Below, piece by piece: positions 1-12,540 of a stretch of 64,000 nucleotides of DNA. Origin of the DNA: Salminus brasiliensis. Taxonomy: Eukaryota; Chordata; Actinopteri; Characiformes; Bryconidae. Numbering within the stretch: the stretch's first letter is position 1; the number at the start of each line of letters is the position of its first letter. The stretch covers positions 11,206,526-11,270,525 of the forward strand of contig NC_132881.1 of the NCBI RefSeq assembly GCF_030463535.1. Reading direction: 5' to 3'. Made by a program: the position numbers and the translations under genes. The notes under the pieces are model-generated. The model searched no databases and was not told where the DNA came from. It saw nothing but the letters and a program-made list of their open reading frames with translations.

Positions 1-329
1 TGCAACTTAAGGGGATTTATCAATGTAGGCATATTCTATTAACCAGTGACGTTGCCAGAAATGCCTTACAATAATGCTGTCATATGCTGTTTCCTATATG
101 TTACAATTACAGATACACCATACATAATCGATACCAATACATAAACTTATTGATTGATACACAGTACCGATCTGATACCATTGTTAAATAAATAAACTGT
201 ATACCTCACCATGTGGGAGAGATTTAAAGCATCAGGATTGATGTAAACATTATCTCACTAACTTTGTAAAATAGTTGTATTAAATTGCTATTTATTTGTC
301 ACTAAAATAAGAAACAATTGTGCAGGACC
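1..329. other. No gene recognised
   Basis: AT-rich single-copy-looking sequence with no long reading frame, RNA gene or transposon signature that I recognise. Confidence 0.5.
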
Positions 330-1985
330 TTGGCACAGCATTCACCTTACAATGTGTTCATTTATTTATAAGTATTTATAGGAGACAGTCACACATGCCA
401 GATTTAGTTCTTTTCAAAGGATACAAAAGTCTTCATATGAGATATGACTATTAACAGAATGTTTTTTTTAGTTGAAAATGCAATAATTTTGATGATTGGT
501 TATGTGTATTGATTTGTAATTATCATTATCATTGGGCCTGTTGTGCTGGTTCTTTAGGTCTCATTGGGCCTGTTGTGGTTGGAACTTTAAGCCACTTGCC
601 TATTGTCTTTTTTCTATATTGGCATAAATAAATTCTAAAACTTAGGCCTACTTGAAGCCATAGCTGACACTCGTGTGACTCCAGTGTTGTGACTGCTTTT
701 TTTTCATGGTAATTCCTACTCCATCCACTATGTGGCAGTATATTGGAAGTAGGCCAGGTTACAAGCCAAAAGGGAGGGAACTATGAAGCAGCAAGGTGGT
801 TTAGATGTGGCTCACTTCAGGCCTCACTGTAATGAAGATCCTTACTGGTGGAACTACAGGTTCTAACACTCACTGTAAGTTTGCTATCATTTAATTCTTT
901 CTATATTCAGTCAAGCTTTGTGTATGTTTTATTCATGAGGTTTTGTGCTGTTCTGTTTTTGCAGAAAGCTTCACTTTTGTCTTGTTTTCTGTTTGTTTGT
1001 TTCTCTATTTGCAGTCCTTACAACTAACTTGCTCTTCTTATGGACATTGGGATAAACTTTACACACAGAAGACAAATGTATCACTCCTGAATTGACTCTC
1101 AGCAACTCAAACCAGGGATTTCCATGGTTTAGACTTTCCTTTCACAAGGAAACACCCAGGATTATAAACTGTTATCAGAAAGAAGGATGTCTGAAATACA
1201 AACCACTTTGTGAGAGCTTGGCACAGCATTCACCTTACAATGTGTTCATTTATTTATAAGTATTTATAGGAGACAGTCACACATGCCAGATTTTGTTCTT
1301 TTCAAAGGATACAAAAGTCTTCATATGAGATGTCTATCAACAGAATGTTTTTTTTTTTAGTTGAAAATGCAATAATTTTGATGATTGGTTATGTGTATTG
1401 ATTTGTAATTATCATTATCATTGGGCCTGTTGTGCTGGTTCTTTAGGTCTTATTGGGCCTGTTGTGGTTGGATCTTTAAACCACTTGCCTATTGTCTATT
1501 TTCTATATTGGCATAAAAAAAATCCTAAAACTTAGGCCTACTTGAAGCCATAGCTGACACTCGTGTGACTCCAGTGTTGTGACCTTTTTTCATGGTAATT
1601 CCTACTCCATCCACTATGTGGCAGTATATTGGAAGTAGGCCAGGTTACAAGCCAAAAGGGAGGGAACTATGAAGCAGCAAGGTGGTTTAGATGTGGCTTC
1701 ATGAGGTTTTGTGCTGTTCTGCTTTTGCAGAAAGTTTCACTTTTGTCTTGTTTTCTGTTTGTTTGTTTCTCTATTTGCAGTCCTTACAACTAACTTGCTC
1801 TTCTTATGGACATTGGGATAAACTTTACACACAGAAGACAAATGTATCACTCCTGAATTGACTCTCAGTAACTCAAACCAGGGATTTCCATGGTTCAGAC
1901 TTTCCTTTCACAAGGAAACACCCAGGATTATAAACTGTTATCAGAAAGAAGGATGTCTGAAATACAAACCACTTTGTGAGAGCTT
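330..1985. repeat. Local direct duplication, two copies
   Basis: The stretch starting CTTGGCACAGCATTCACC at 330 recurs at about 1217 in the same orientation, about 887 bp apart. Homology continues to about 1985, where both copies share an AACCACTTTGTGAGAGCTT end. The second copy lacks about 135 bp present in the first (about 806-940), joined at GATGTGGCT/TCATGAGG. Small differences include T-run lengths and point changes. No reading frame spans either copy. The copies hold GTAAGT-like and TTTGCAG-like motifs (GTAAGTTTGC near 872, CTATTTGCAG near 1013) that could be exon borders, but nothing shows that they are used. Read as a recent tandem duplication of non-coding or UTR/intron DNA. Confidence 0.8.
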
Positions 1986-2910
1986 TCCAACTCCTATGTT
2001 TTGGGTTGGTTCTATGGACTTCAAGTAAGTACCGTTAATAAGAGGGTGAGTACAGACAAAACTTTACCTACCTTCAAGCACTAGTGAGCAGTCCACAAGA
2101 AATCTGCAGGCTCTCTTAAGTACTTGTTTTGTAAATTGTGATCTGGCTATTCTAAGGGTAGTAGTATATTTTAGATGTCTCTCTACACTACAGCTGATTT
2201 TGGATTTATATGCTTTATGGATGTTTAACTGGAACTATATTACATTAAAAATGGTTAAAATAGGCATATTGTACGATGTCACAGTAGTGATTTATTCATT
2301 ATGAAAATGCGCTACAAGCATGTTTAGAACCTCTAAAGTGCAAAAAAAATCTGTTTGTTGAAGCAGTTAAGGTTTGTCATTGATTTTAATTTCTTCTCTG
2401 TTCTTCAGTAGGTTTGTTTGTCTTTAAGTAACACCAGCAGCTCTTTATCTCTGAGAGTTTTTGATTTCCGCACATTTTGTCTTTTAGCATCAACAGCACC
2501 TGTTGCAGGAATTCTGGCTATTCTGATTAAATATCCTTGTCCAAATGGAAAGACTGGAAATGTTGAGGAAATATAATGAGTGTAGTTTCTCTGTTCTCCA
2601 TCGTTTTTTTTTTAGTCATGTTTGAGGTTTTAAGGGATTTGTTTGTGAGTGAGAGGAGGGGCAAAGTGAATATCTAATGATCCAATATCAAACTAAGTTG
2701 ACTGAGCTTTCCAAACTCAAGGTTCTCAAACTCAAATGTGCTTGGATTTTAAGTGACTGTGTTTTTTTAGCTCATTAGAAAGAAAGCCCGATTAATTTCT
2801 GTGAAGTTTCATTTACTAGTGTTTGAAAATGCAGCTTCTCCTAGTCTGAGAAATATGTGGAAATAGTACCACCAGTTAAAGTGATGAAATTGGGTATGAT
2901 GTCCGGTTCT
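1986..2910. other. No gene recognised
   Basis: AT-rich DNA with short poly-T runs. I see no coding region, RNA gene or transposon end. Confidence 0.5.
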
Positions 2911-3013
2911 CTATCACAGAGAAAGGCTTCACCTCTGCTGCCTGGAATCTGCTGTGCTCTCCGGAAACATTGAGAAGGTGCTACACCAAGACCTTACCCA
3001 GTCACACCAGTCA
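2911..3013 (+). other. Exon-like segment with GTAAGTGAT donor
   Basis: The segment ends CACCAGTCAG followed by GTAAGTGATGG, a strong 5' splice-site match. The same donor context (CAG/GTAAGTGAT) recurs at 6912 and throughout the cassette array from 8 kb. Its middle, GAGAAAGGCTTCACCTCTGC, is similar to 6882-6901, so the two are probably duplicated exons separated by LINE insertions. The exon start is not defined and no open frame of note exists. It may be an upstream non-coding exon of the transcript unit that contains the array; this is inference. Confidence 0.4.
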
Positions 3014-3043
3014 GGTAAGTGATGGTTTACTTTATTCAAATCT

Positions 3044-4900
3044 TTATTCGGTCAAATGATTTTTAGTTGCTGGACCAGGGATAATGGAAAAATCAGCTGA
3101 TCTAACATTAAGTCTAAATAAAAATAGTTTATTTCTAGTGTCTTTTGGACCTAAAAGGAGAAGTTTTGTTTTGTTACTGTTAAGAAGAAAGAAGTTATGT
3201 GACATCCAGAGTTTTATATCCTTTACACAGTCCTCCATTTTCTTTAATCTAAATGTATCAACATGTTGGGCTGATATATAGAGCTGTGTGTCATCTGCAA
3301 TGGCAATGGAAATTATAACTGCCCAGTGGTAACATGTATAATGTAAATAATAGCAGTCCTAGAGTATTGTAGAACTTCATATCTTATTTGTGTAATTTGA
3401 TGATAAATCTTTTATCTTTATAAATGTGATGGTGTTCAGTTAGATATGATTTGAACCACGGTAGGGCTGTTCCTGTGATTCCAACCATTTTCTCTAATCT
3501 TTCTAGTAGAATAGTGTGAACTATTGTATCAAAGGCTGCACTGCGGTCTAGTAGGGCTAATAAAGAATACGTAGCCTTGATCAGAGGCAAGAAAGAGATC
3601 TTTGTAATCTTCACTAGGGCTGTCTCTGTGCTATGATGGGGTCTGAATCCAGATAGGAATTTCTTATTCATGGATGGACTAGGAGATTTGGTTTCTTAAT
3701 TAAAGGTTTCATGACTGCTAATTTAAGGGTTTTGGGTACATGCCCTAAGCTAAGGGATGAATTTACTATTGTTAAAAGAGGTCTGATTATAATTGGGAGT
3801 ATTTCGTATAGTATTTTAGAGGGAATTGGGTCAAGTGTACAGGTTGTGCAATTTGCTGAGGAAATCTTTTTTTAGTTCTGGCTGTGGAAGTGGGTAGAAG
3901 GCTTTCAGCCTTTATTCTACAACCAAGTTATGTTCTAAAGCAGCTGTACCAGGCAATTTTGATTTAAGGTCAAATGTTTGATTTAATAAGGAGTGTTGGA
4001 TTTGTTGTTAAATGTTTTCTATTTTATTATTAAAATAGTCCATAAAAACATTACTGGTTAAAGAAGCTGGAATCTTGGGACACTTGGGTCGTCCGCCATT
4101 TTTGCTCTAGTTTCTGCGCTGTTTGTTTTAAGGTACGAGTTTGATCACTGTACCACTGTGCGGGCGGAGCCACCTTGTCTAAGGTTAATTGAAGGGTATT
4201 TTAAAGGCCGTTTGTTAATCTATCTAGCTATGTTTAATCTAACGGAGTGTAAGCTAAGGTCGGTAGGTCTCGAAGGTTTTCAGTAAACTGTACAGTGGTC
4301 ATTGGGTTATTGCATGCTTTAAAAAGTGGCAAGGGGCCAAATTAACATTTGCCTAAGATGTAGCTCATAGGAGATTAGATAATGGTCTGATGTTACTAAG
4401 CTTAATGCTAACACCCAGGGTCAGGACTAAATCTAGGGTATGATTACAGTAATGTGTGGGTCCAGTTACAGTTATCTAATATCGATGCAATGGCCTTTGT
4501 TAATGGATCGTCTGCTTTTTCAAAATGAATATTAAAGTCTCCTACTATTATAACTTTGTTGTTGCACACTGCCAAGTCTGCAGCAAAATCACTCAATTCT
4601 TTTAAAAATTCAGAGTGTGGTGCTGAAGGCCTACAAATAATAGTGTGAATCCATTTTTATTTGTGGCTGGATTTGATATATTAACGTAGAGAATCTCAAA
4701 CAAAGTGAATTTGATAGTGTTTTTGAGTATCAAGCGTTTTCTGGTAGATTATGCATGCTCCACCTCCTCTGCCTGATAATCTAGGGCTATGTACATATTT
4801 ATAACCTGCGGGGGTGGCTTCATTTAGTGCTAAATATTGATCAGGTCTAATACAGGTTTTCAGACATCTGTAGTAGAGATGTATTCATTCTCCATCTACC
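3044..4900 (-). mobile_element. L2/CR1-type LINE remnant (ORF2 endonuclease + RT)
   Basis: Read on the minus strand, the order is endonuclease then reverse transcriptase. Near 4790 the frame reads SGRGGG, and near 4540 VVGDFNIHFEKADDPL, both typical of L2/CR1-group APE endonucleases. At 3671-3384 a 95-residue frame contains FLSGFRPHHSTETAL and a DRSAAFDTI segment, the RT domain region that includes the first catalytic Asp. At 3238-3044 a frame containing WMSHNFFLLNSNKTKLLLLG matches the RT C-terminal region. Frames are broken by stops and shifts and no full ORF survives, so the element is dead. A sister copy in the opposite orientation lies at about 7130-7915. Clade assignment (L2 versus CR1/Rex) is by motif only. 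Confidence 0.85.
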
Positions 4901-4929
4901 TCTTCTAAGCCTGTCTGAATGTATATTCA

Positions 4930-5440
4930 CACAAAGCTAAACAGGTGCATGGTCCGACAGGGAAATAGCGTTGATAGTGATATTATTGGTTAGACTCTGG
5001 GAGATTAAAATCAAGGTCAAGTCTTGGGTAGGAATTATGGCAGTGGTAGTAAAATGTGCATTTCTGGTTTCTAGGATTGAATCAGGTCATTGTCCACCAT
5101 CAGCATGTGAATGGCAGCTCTATCCTTCGGCGTTGAGGTACCTGATTATTTACTTTTATCTAATATCCCATTTAAGACCTAATTGAAGTCTCCTGCCAAA
5201 AGCATTTGTCCTTGGGCATTTCCCAATTTATTAACTCCATGAAAGAAAGATGGGTCCTCCATGTTAGGAGCATAGATATTACACAGTGTTATTTACCCCC
5301 CCCTCCCAATTTATATTGGCTTCTATATAAATAACTTTACCATTACTATCCTTATACTCTCTCAGCAAAGTTAAACCTCCTATGGACCAAAATAAGAACT
5401 CCATAAGAACCATTAATATTCCAGGAACATTAACATTAGC
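4930..5440 (-). mobile_element. L1/Tx1-type LINE endonuclease remnant
   Basis: On the minus strand, successive broken frames give EYKDSNGKVIYIEANINWEG (about 5370-5310), then CNIYAPNMEDPSFF (about 5280-5240), then LLAGDFN (about 5200-5180). These are conserved blocks of the L1/Tx1 APE endonuclease (INIYAPN and GGDFN type motifs). A downstream stretch near 4975 retains an S.RLDL/SDH-like trace. The order and spacing match the N-terminal half of a LINE ORF2. The fragment abuts the L2 remnant at about 4.9 kb. Multiple stops mean it is inactive. It is a different family from the neighbouring L2 element. Confidence 0.75.
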
Positions 5441-6859
5441 ACTATTTGCCATTCATATGATAAGATAACAAAACTGAAATAAAAGATTGGCATAGCAATC
5501 GTTCCATGCCATCTGACCTTCCTAATTTCAAAATATAGGCTACTGCTTTTGTACCAGTGAACATTATTAGGATACCTGTAATTCTAAATAGAACCAGCAT
5601 AGCCAAACAGGCCAACAAAAATCTTTTCTCCACAGCAGAGGAGAGAACATGAACAGAAAAATGTCTCCAGTAGCCAGCTGAGGATTCTCTTCTTGTTAAA
5701 TTCATGTCCACAAAACTAACAACAAAGAGAAAAAAGGAAGAAAAAAAAGAAGAGAACTTAACTTAGGTCAGTGGAATGTCTGAGACGTCTACTAGGTTAT
5801 AGCCTAAACAGCTACACAAAGCTATCCAGACCAATCATACCTCTCAGTCTCCTTGTGCTAGTGGATGTTTTATAGTTTATTCTTCATCAGTAACTTGCTT
5901 CTTGATGAACTTGACAGCTTCTGTTGTGACGTCAAACTTTGTTTCTCCTCTTCCACGCAAACTGGAGCGCTGCAGGAAAGACTAAAGGAAACCTCACTTT
6001 CTTGTCACGCAGCAGCTGTTTCGCCAATCAGAACGTTTTCCTCCTCTCAACCAGCTTCTTCGACATGTATGGAAACAAGGAAATGTTGCTTCCACTCCAC
6101 ACTACACCTCCTTTCTCCCTCACAGCTTTTAAGACATTATCTCACTAACTAACTTCTGTGTTTACTTTCGAGGAATATGGTGGCCATGGAGAGGCACTGG
6201 GAGCATCAGCGTGACCAGGGCCAGCCCAAGACTTTATGGGGCCCTAAGCAGATTTTCATTTGGGGCCCCCATACCACTACCTTAGCACCAGATGCTTCAT
6301 CATTCCGTATGCTGCACTGTGTGTATTGTACCCATTAGCATTATTTGTAATTAGCTTACATCGTACACAAAAATGTTCTAATTAATTTTTACTTTTAAAT
6401 ACAGAGTGATGTATACATGTTCAGTATCATTAGCAGACAAGACACTGCATTTACAGTAAACAAGTTAATGAGATTTTTCTTAATTTTTCCTTCAACAGAT
6501 GTAGAAAAGTGTGAGAAAGGCACCTATTATTGACCGGTCCCCTAACTCTGACCACCTCTGCATATTGCGCAATTTCCTTTTTCTCCCTAGGACAGAAAAA
6601 AGAAAAACATTGTCTATGGCTCTGCATGCTCCAGCAGAGAGGGCAACTACTCCAGATGGTGTTCTCATTGTTGGAGATTTTATTGTAAGACCCTATTAAA
6701 TATCGGGCCCAAAGAGTAATACTGCGGTACCTGTGGCCTGGAAGACCTCTAGTACACTAAATTCCAGACACCGTTTGGAAGAAAACAGACGGCAGAATCG
6801 AGGAAGCAAGCCATTCAGCTGACTCTTCGCGCTCCACTGCTGACTGCAGGTTCTGACTT
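5441..6859. other. No gene recognised
   Basis: Short frames of 60-95 codons occur on both strands without recognisable motifs. A GC-richer patch at 6190-6290 (GGGGCCC-type words) resembles dispersed-repeat DNA but I cannot name it. No RNA gene is seen. Confidence 0.4.
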
Positions 6860-6912
6860 TCTGTCCTCTACCACCGAGAAAGGCTACACCTGTGCTGCCT
6901 GAGATCTGTCAG
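6860..6912 (+). other. Exon-like segment with GTAAGTGAT donor
   Basis: Contains GAGAAAGGCTACACCTGTGC and ends GATCTGTCAG followed by GTAAGTGATGATTTACT. It is similar to 2930-3040 in both the exon-like part and the first intron bases (TTTACT.TATTCAAA). Probably a duplicated upstream exon whose acceptor I cannot place. Expression is unknown. Confidence 0.4.
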
Positions 6913-7129
6913 GTAAGTGATGATTTACTATATTCAAACCATTTGTTCTTCCCTTTCTCTGCTTGTATTAAAAAAGTAATATTAGTATCACTTGCTCACA
7001 TTTAAACAAACCCTGCAGTATCGAGCATATATTGAGAACAGAAAATTGGTTTTAACAGTCTTGGGGGGGAAAAAAGGAAACCTACGTATCAATTCTTACC
7101 AGTACCAGTAACTTCCACAAATAAATTTA

Positions 7130-7915
7130 AATTTAGACTGTTAAATATACAACCTAAATCAGGTATGCCAGGCAGATTCTCAACCCCAGATCCCTACTAC
7201 CTTAACCAGTAATATTTTTTTTATAAATTTTTTATAATACAGCCTGTACACTCGACCCAATTCCCTTTAAAATACTGACAGAATTACTCCCAATTATAAT
7301 CAGACCTCTTTTAACAATAGTAAATTCATCCCTTACCTAAGGCCATGTACCCAAATCCCTTTAATTTGCAGTTATAAAACCTTTAATTAAGAAACTAAAT
7401 CTTGGTCCTGGTGTACTGTCAATTACAGACCCATCTCAAGCCTGACATTTCTGTCCAAGATATTAGAAAATGCTGTGCCTCAACAACTCTGCTTATACCA
7501 GAGTAAAAATGAAATGTATGAGAAATTCCAATCTGGATTCAGACAGCCCAAGTGAAGATTACAAACGATCTCTTTCTTGCCTCTGATCAAGGCTACGTAG
7601 CCCTACTCGCCCTCAGTTTAGCCTTTGACACTATAGATAACACTATTCTCTTTGAAAGATTAGAGAACATGGTTGGAATCACAGAAACAGCCCTATCATA
7701 TCTAAACGAACCCTATCAGTCCGTATTTCTAAATTACACAGAAGTCCGATATGGAGTTCCACAATGCTCTATTTAAGGGTATCTATTATTTTCATTATAG
7801 ATGTTACCACAGGGCAGTTATAAGCAGACAGGATGTTAACTTACAGATGCAGATGACAATGCTCTATATATCAGCCAAACCTGATAGTAACTCTAGATTA
7901 AAGAAAATTTAGGAC
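7130..7915 (+). mobile_element. L2/CR1-type LINE remnant (RT domain)
   Basis: Plus-strand remnant of the same family as 3044-4900. The nucleotide stretch CCCAATTATAATCAGACCTC (about 7288) is also in that copy on the opposite strand. A frame at 7552-7776 reads KITNDLFLASDQGYVALLAL, then SLAFDTIDNTI and YGVPQCS, the RT palm region from motif A to the GVPQGS-like block. The frame is interrupted upstream and downstream, the YxDD region is not intact, and the 3' end fades near 7915, shortly before the cassette array begins. Inactive. Confidence 0.85.
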
Positions 7916-8073
7916 TGTGTGTATGTTTTTGGACTGTTCTCATATGCAGGATGTCTGCATTTCATCCATAAGGAATCATCATTAGCCCCCACCATCTCCT
8001 TTCCAAGACTACCCCATGGGCCTCACTATATTCAGTTTCTATACATGTATTGACTTTCTTTTTTGTGTTACAG

Positions 8074-8166
8074 GTTCTCAGGAACCCCATCAACCCAACA
8101 AATGTATTTTCATCGGCAACTGTGTGGCTCACTGTCTGAACTGTGTGTTCTGCAACTCTGTAACAT
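8074..8166 (+). other. Divergent left-edge exon-like cassette
   Basis: Preceded by a T-rich tract ending TGTGTTACAG and followed by GTAAGTGATCATTCAG. The 93-bp exon-like part begins GTTCTCAGGAACCCC and ends TCTGTAACAT. It is diverged from the central units but keeps their start, end and flanking splice-like signals. It marks the first recognisable unit of the array. Confidence 0.55.
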
Positions 8167-8220
8167 GTAAGTGATCATTCAGTTTCTATACATGTATTGA
8201 TTTTCTTTTTTGTGTTACAG

Positions 8221-8335
8221 GTTCTCAAGAAATCCGTCAACCTCTTCTTCTCCCTGAAGGTGTATCCGTCGAACAAATATATTTTCATCTGCGACTGTGT
8301 GGTTCGCTGTCCATCCTTCTGCAACTCTGTAACAG
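8221..8335 (+). other. Divergent left-edge exon-like cassette, open 38-codon frame
   Basis: A 115-bp exon-like part bounded by GTGTTACAG and GTAAGTGATC. Read from its first base it is open throughout and includes the peptide LFFSLKVYPSNKYIFICDC. A near twin at 37874-37988 on the other side of the array is also open in the same frame (SINLFFSLKVYPSNKYIFIC). These two edge units may be closest to the ancestral exon from which the shorter central cassettes derive. No protein family is recognised. Confidence 0.55.
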
Positions 8336-11300
8336 GTAAGTGATCATTCAGTTTCTATACATGTATTGCCTTTTTGTTGTCTTATAGGCTTTCAGGACCA
8401 ATGCCCCCCCCCCCCTTCCTGATGGTGCATACAGCCAACAAGGGTCTGTCCATTGCAATTGTTTGTGTTGATCATTCAGTTTCTATACATGTATTGACCT
8501 TTTTTTTTGTCTTAGAGGTCTTTCGGACCGCATGAACCAAGGGTCTGTGCATCTGCAACTGTGTGTGACTCGCTGCTATCTCTCTGCAAGTGTGTAACAG
8601 GTTGGTAATCATTCAGTTTCTAAACATGTATTGACTTGTTGTTGTCTTACAGGCTTTCAGGACCAAGGGCTCCCCCCTTCCTGATGGTGAAACAGCCAAC
8701 AAGGGTCTGTCCATTGCAACTGTGTGTGACTCGCTACTATCTGTCTGCAAGTGTGTAACAGGTAAGTGATCATTCAGTTTGTATTCATGTCTTGTCTTTT
8801 CATTGTCTTACAGTCTTTCAGGACCAATGGCTCCCCCCTTCCTGATAGCGAGCCACACACACAGTAGCAATGGAAAGACCCTTGTTGGCTGTATACACTA
8901 TCAATCTGTCTGCAAGTGTGTAACAGGTAGGTGATCATTCAGTTTCTATACATGTATTGACTTTCTTTTTTTGTCTTACAGATTTTTCGGACCTCATGAA
9001 TCAAGGGTCTGTGCATCTGCAACTGTGTGTGACTCGCTACTATCTGTCTGCAAGTGTGTAACAGGTAGGTGATCATTCAGTTTCTGTACATGTATTGACT
9101 TTCTTTTTTTTGTCTTACAAGTTTTTTGGACCGCATGAACCAAGGGTCTGTGCATCTGCAACTGTGTGTGACTCGCTACTATCTGTCTGCAAGTGTGTAA
9201 CAGGTAGGTGATCATTCAGTTTCTGTACATGTATTGACTTTCTTTTTTTTGTCTTACAAGTTTTTTGGACCGCATGAACCAAGGGTCTGTGCATCTGCAA
9301 CTGTGTGTGACTCGCTACTATCTGTCTGCAATTGTGTAACAGGTAAGTGATCATTCAGTTTCTATACATGTATTGACTTTCTTTTTTTGTCTTACAGGTT
9401 TTTCGGACCGCATGAACCAAGGGTCTTTCCATTGCCACTGTGTGTGTGGCTCGCTATCAATCTGTCTGCAAGTGTGTAACAGGTAGGTGATCATTCAGTT
9501 TCTATACATGTATTGACTTTCTTTTTTTGTCTTACAGGTTTTTCGGACCACATGAACCAAGGGTCTGTGCATCTGCAACTGTATGTGACTCGCTACTATC
9601 TGTTTGCAAGTGTGTAAGAGGTAAGTGATCATTCAGGTTGTATACATGTATTGCCTTTTTGTTGTCTTACAGGCTTTCAGGACCAATGGCTCCCCCCTTC
9701 CTGATGGTGAATACAGCCAACAAGGGTCTATCTATTGCAACTTTGTGTGTGGCTCGCTATCTATCTGTCTGCAAGTGTGTAACAGGTAGGTGATCATTCA
9801 GTTTCTATACATGTATTGACTTTCTTTTTTTGTCTTAAAGGTTTTTCGGACCGCATGAACCAAGGGTCTTTCCATTGCCACTGTGTGTGTGGCTTGCTAT
9901 CTATCTGTCTGCAAGTGTGTAACAGGTAGGTGATCATTCAGTTTCTATACATGTATTGACTTTCTTTTTTTTTTTTGTCTTACAGGTTTTTCGGACCACA
10001 TGAACTAGGGTCTGTGCATCTGCAACTGTGTGTGACTCGCTACTATCTGTTTGCAAGTGTGTAACAGGTAGGTGATCATTCAGTTTCTATACATGTTTTG
10101 ACTTTCTTTTTTTGTCTTACAGGTTTTTTAGACCGCATAAACCAAGGGTCTGTGCATCTGCAACTGTGTTTGACTCGCTACTATCTGTTTGCAAGTGTGT
10201 AAGAGGTAAGTGATCATTCAGGTTGTATACATGTATTGCCTTTTTGTTGTCTTACAGGCTTTCAGGACCAATGGCTCCCCCCTTCCTGATGGTGAATAAA
10301 GCCAACAAGGGTCTATCTATTGCAACTTTGTGTGTGGCTCGCTATCTATCTGTCTGCAAGTGTGTAACAGGTAGGTGATCATTCAGTTTCTATACATGTA
10401 TTGACTTTCTATTTTTTTTGTCTTAAAGGTCTTTCGGACCACATGAACCAAGGGTCTGTGCATCTGAAACTGTGTGTGACTTGCTACTATCTGTCTGCAA
10501 GTGTGTAACAAATTGGTGATCATTCAGTTTCTATACATGTTTTGACTTTCTTTTTTTGTCTTACAGGTTTTTCGGACCACATGAACCAAGGGTCTGTACA
10601 TCTGCAACTGTGTGTGACTCGCTACTATCTGTCTGCAATTGTGCAACAGGTAGGTGATCATTCAGTTTCTATACATGTTTTGACTTTCTTTTTTGTCTTA
10701 CAGGTTTTTCGGACCGCATGAACCAAGGGTCTTTCCATTGCCACTGTTTGTGTGGCTTGCTATCAATCTGTCTGCAAGTGTGTAACAGGTAGGTGATCAT
10801 TCAGTTTCTATACATGTATTGACTTTTTTTTTTTTTTTGTCTTACAGGTTTTTCGGACCACATGAACCAAGGGTCTTTCCATTGCCACTGTGTGTGTGAC
10901 TCGCTACTATCTGTCTGCAAGTGTGTAACAGGTAGGTGATCATTCAGTTTCTATACATGTATTGACTTTCTTTTTTTGGTCTTACAGGTTTTTCGGACCG
11001 CATTAACCAAGGGTCTGTGCATCTGCAACTGTGTGTGACTCGCTACTCTCTGTCTGCAAGTGTGTAACAGGTAGGTGGTCATTCAGTTTCTATACATGTA
11101 TTGACTTTCTTTTTTTGTCTTACAGGTTTTTCGGACCACATGAACTAGGGTCTGTGCATCTGCAACTGTGTGTGACTCGCTACTGTCTGTTTGCAAGTGT
11201 GTAACAGGTAGGTGATCATTCAGTTTCTATACATGTATTGACTTTCTTTTTTTGTCTTAAAGGTTTTTCGGACCGCATGAACCAAGGGTCTTTCCATTGC

Positions 11301-12540
11301 CACTGTGTGTGTGGCTTGCTATCAATCTGTCTGCAAGTGTGTAACAGGTAAGTGATCATTCAGTTTCTATACATGTATTGACTTTCTTTTTTTTTTTTGT
11401 CTTACAGGTTTTTCGGACCACATGAACCAAGGGTCTGTGCATCTGCAACTGTGTGTGACTCGCTACTATCTGTTTGCAAGTGTGTAACAGGTAGGTGATC
11501 ATTCAGTTTCTATACATGTTTTGACTTTCTTTTTTTGTCTTACAGGTTTTTCGGACCACATGAACCAAGGGTCTGTGCATCTGCAACTGTGTGTGACTCG
11601 CTACTATCTTTTTGCAAGTGTGTAACAGGTAAGTGATCATTCAGTTTCTATACATGTTTTGACTTTCTTTTTTTGTCTTACAGGTTTTTTAGACCGCATA
11701 AACCAAGGGTCTGTGCATCTGCAACTGTGTGTGACTCGCTACTATCTGTCTGCAAGTGTGTAAGAGGTAAGTGATCATTGAGGTTGTATACATGTATTAC
11801 ATTTTTGTTGTCTTACAGGCTTTCAGGACCAATGGCTCCCCCCTTCCTGATGGTGAATACAGCCAACAAGGGTCTATCTATTGCAACTTTGTGTGTGGCT
11901 CGCTATCTTTCTGTCTGCAAGTGTGTAACAGGTAGGTGATCATTCAGTTTCTATACATGTATTGACTTTCTTTTTTTGTCTTACAGATTTTTCGGACCAC
12001 ATGAACCAAGGGTCTTTCCATTGCCACTGTGTGTGTGGCTTGCTATCAATCTGTCTGCAAGTGTTTAACAGGTAGGTGATCATTCAGTTTCTATACATGT
12101 ATTGACTTTCTTTTTTTGTCTTAAAGGTCTTTCGGACCACATGAACCAAGGGTCTGTGCATCTGCAACTGTGTTTGACTCGCTACTATCTGTCTGCAAGT
12201 GTGTAACAGGTAGGTGATCATTCAGTTTCTATACATGTATTGACTTTCTTTTTTTGTCTTAAAGGTCTTTCGGACCACATAAACCAAGGGTCTGTGCATC
12301 TGCAACTGTGTTTGACTCGCTACTATCTGTCTGCAAGTGTGTAACAGGTAGGTGATCATTCAGTTTCTATACATGCATTGACTTTCTTTTTTTGTCTTAA
12401 AGGTCTTTCGGACCACATGAACCAAGGGTCTGTGCATCTGCAACTGTGTGTGACTTGCTACTATCTGTTTGCAAGTGTGTAACAGGTAGGTGATCATTCA
12501 GTTTCTATACATGTTTTGACTTTCTTTTTTTGTCTTATAG

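Noticed and set aside
5442-5711. 89-codon minus-strand frame as a membrane protein gene
   Set aside because: Hydrophobic stretches occur, but there is no family match, and the frame lies beside a LINE remnant in DNA with no gene structure.
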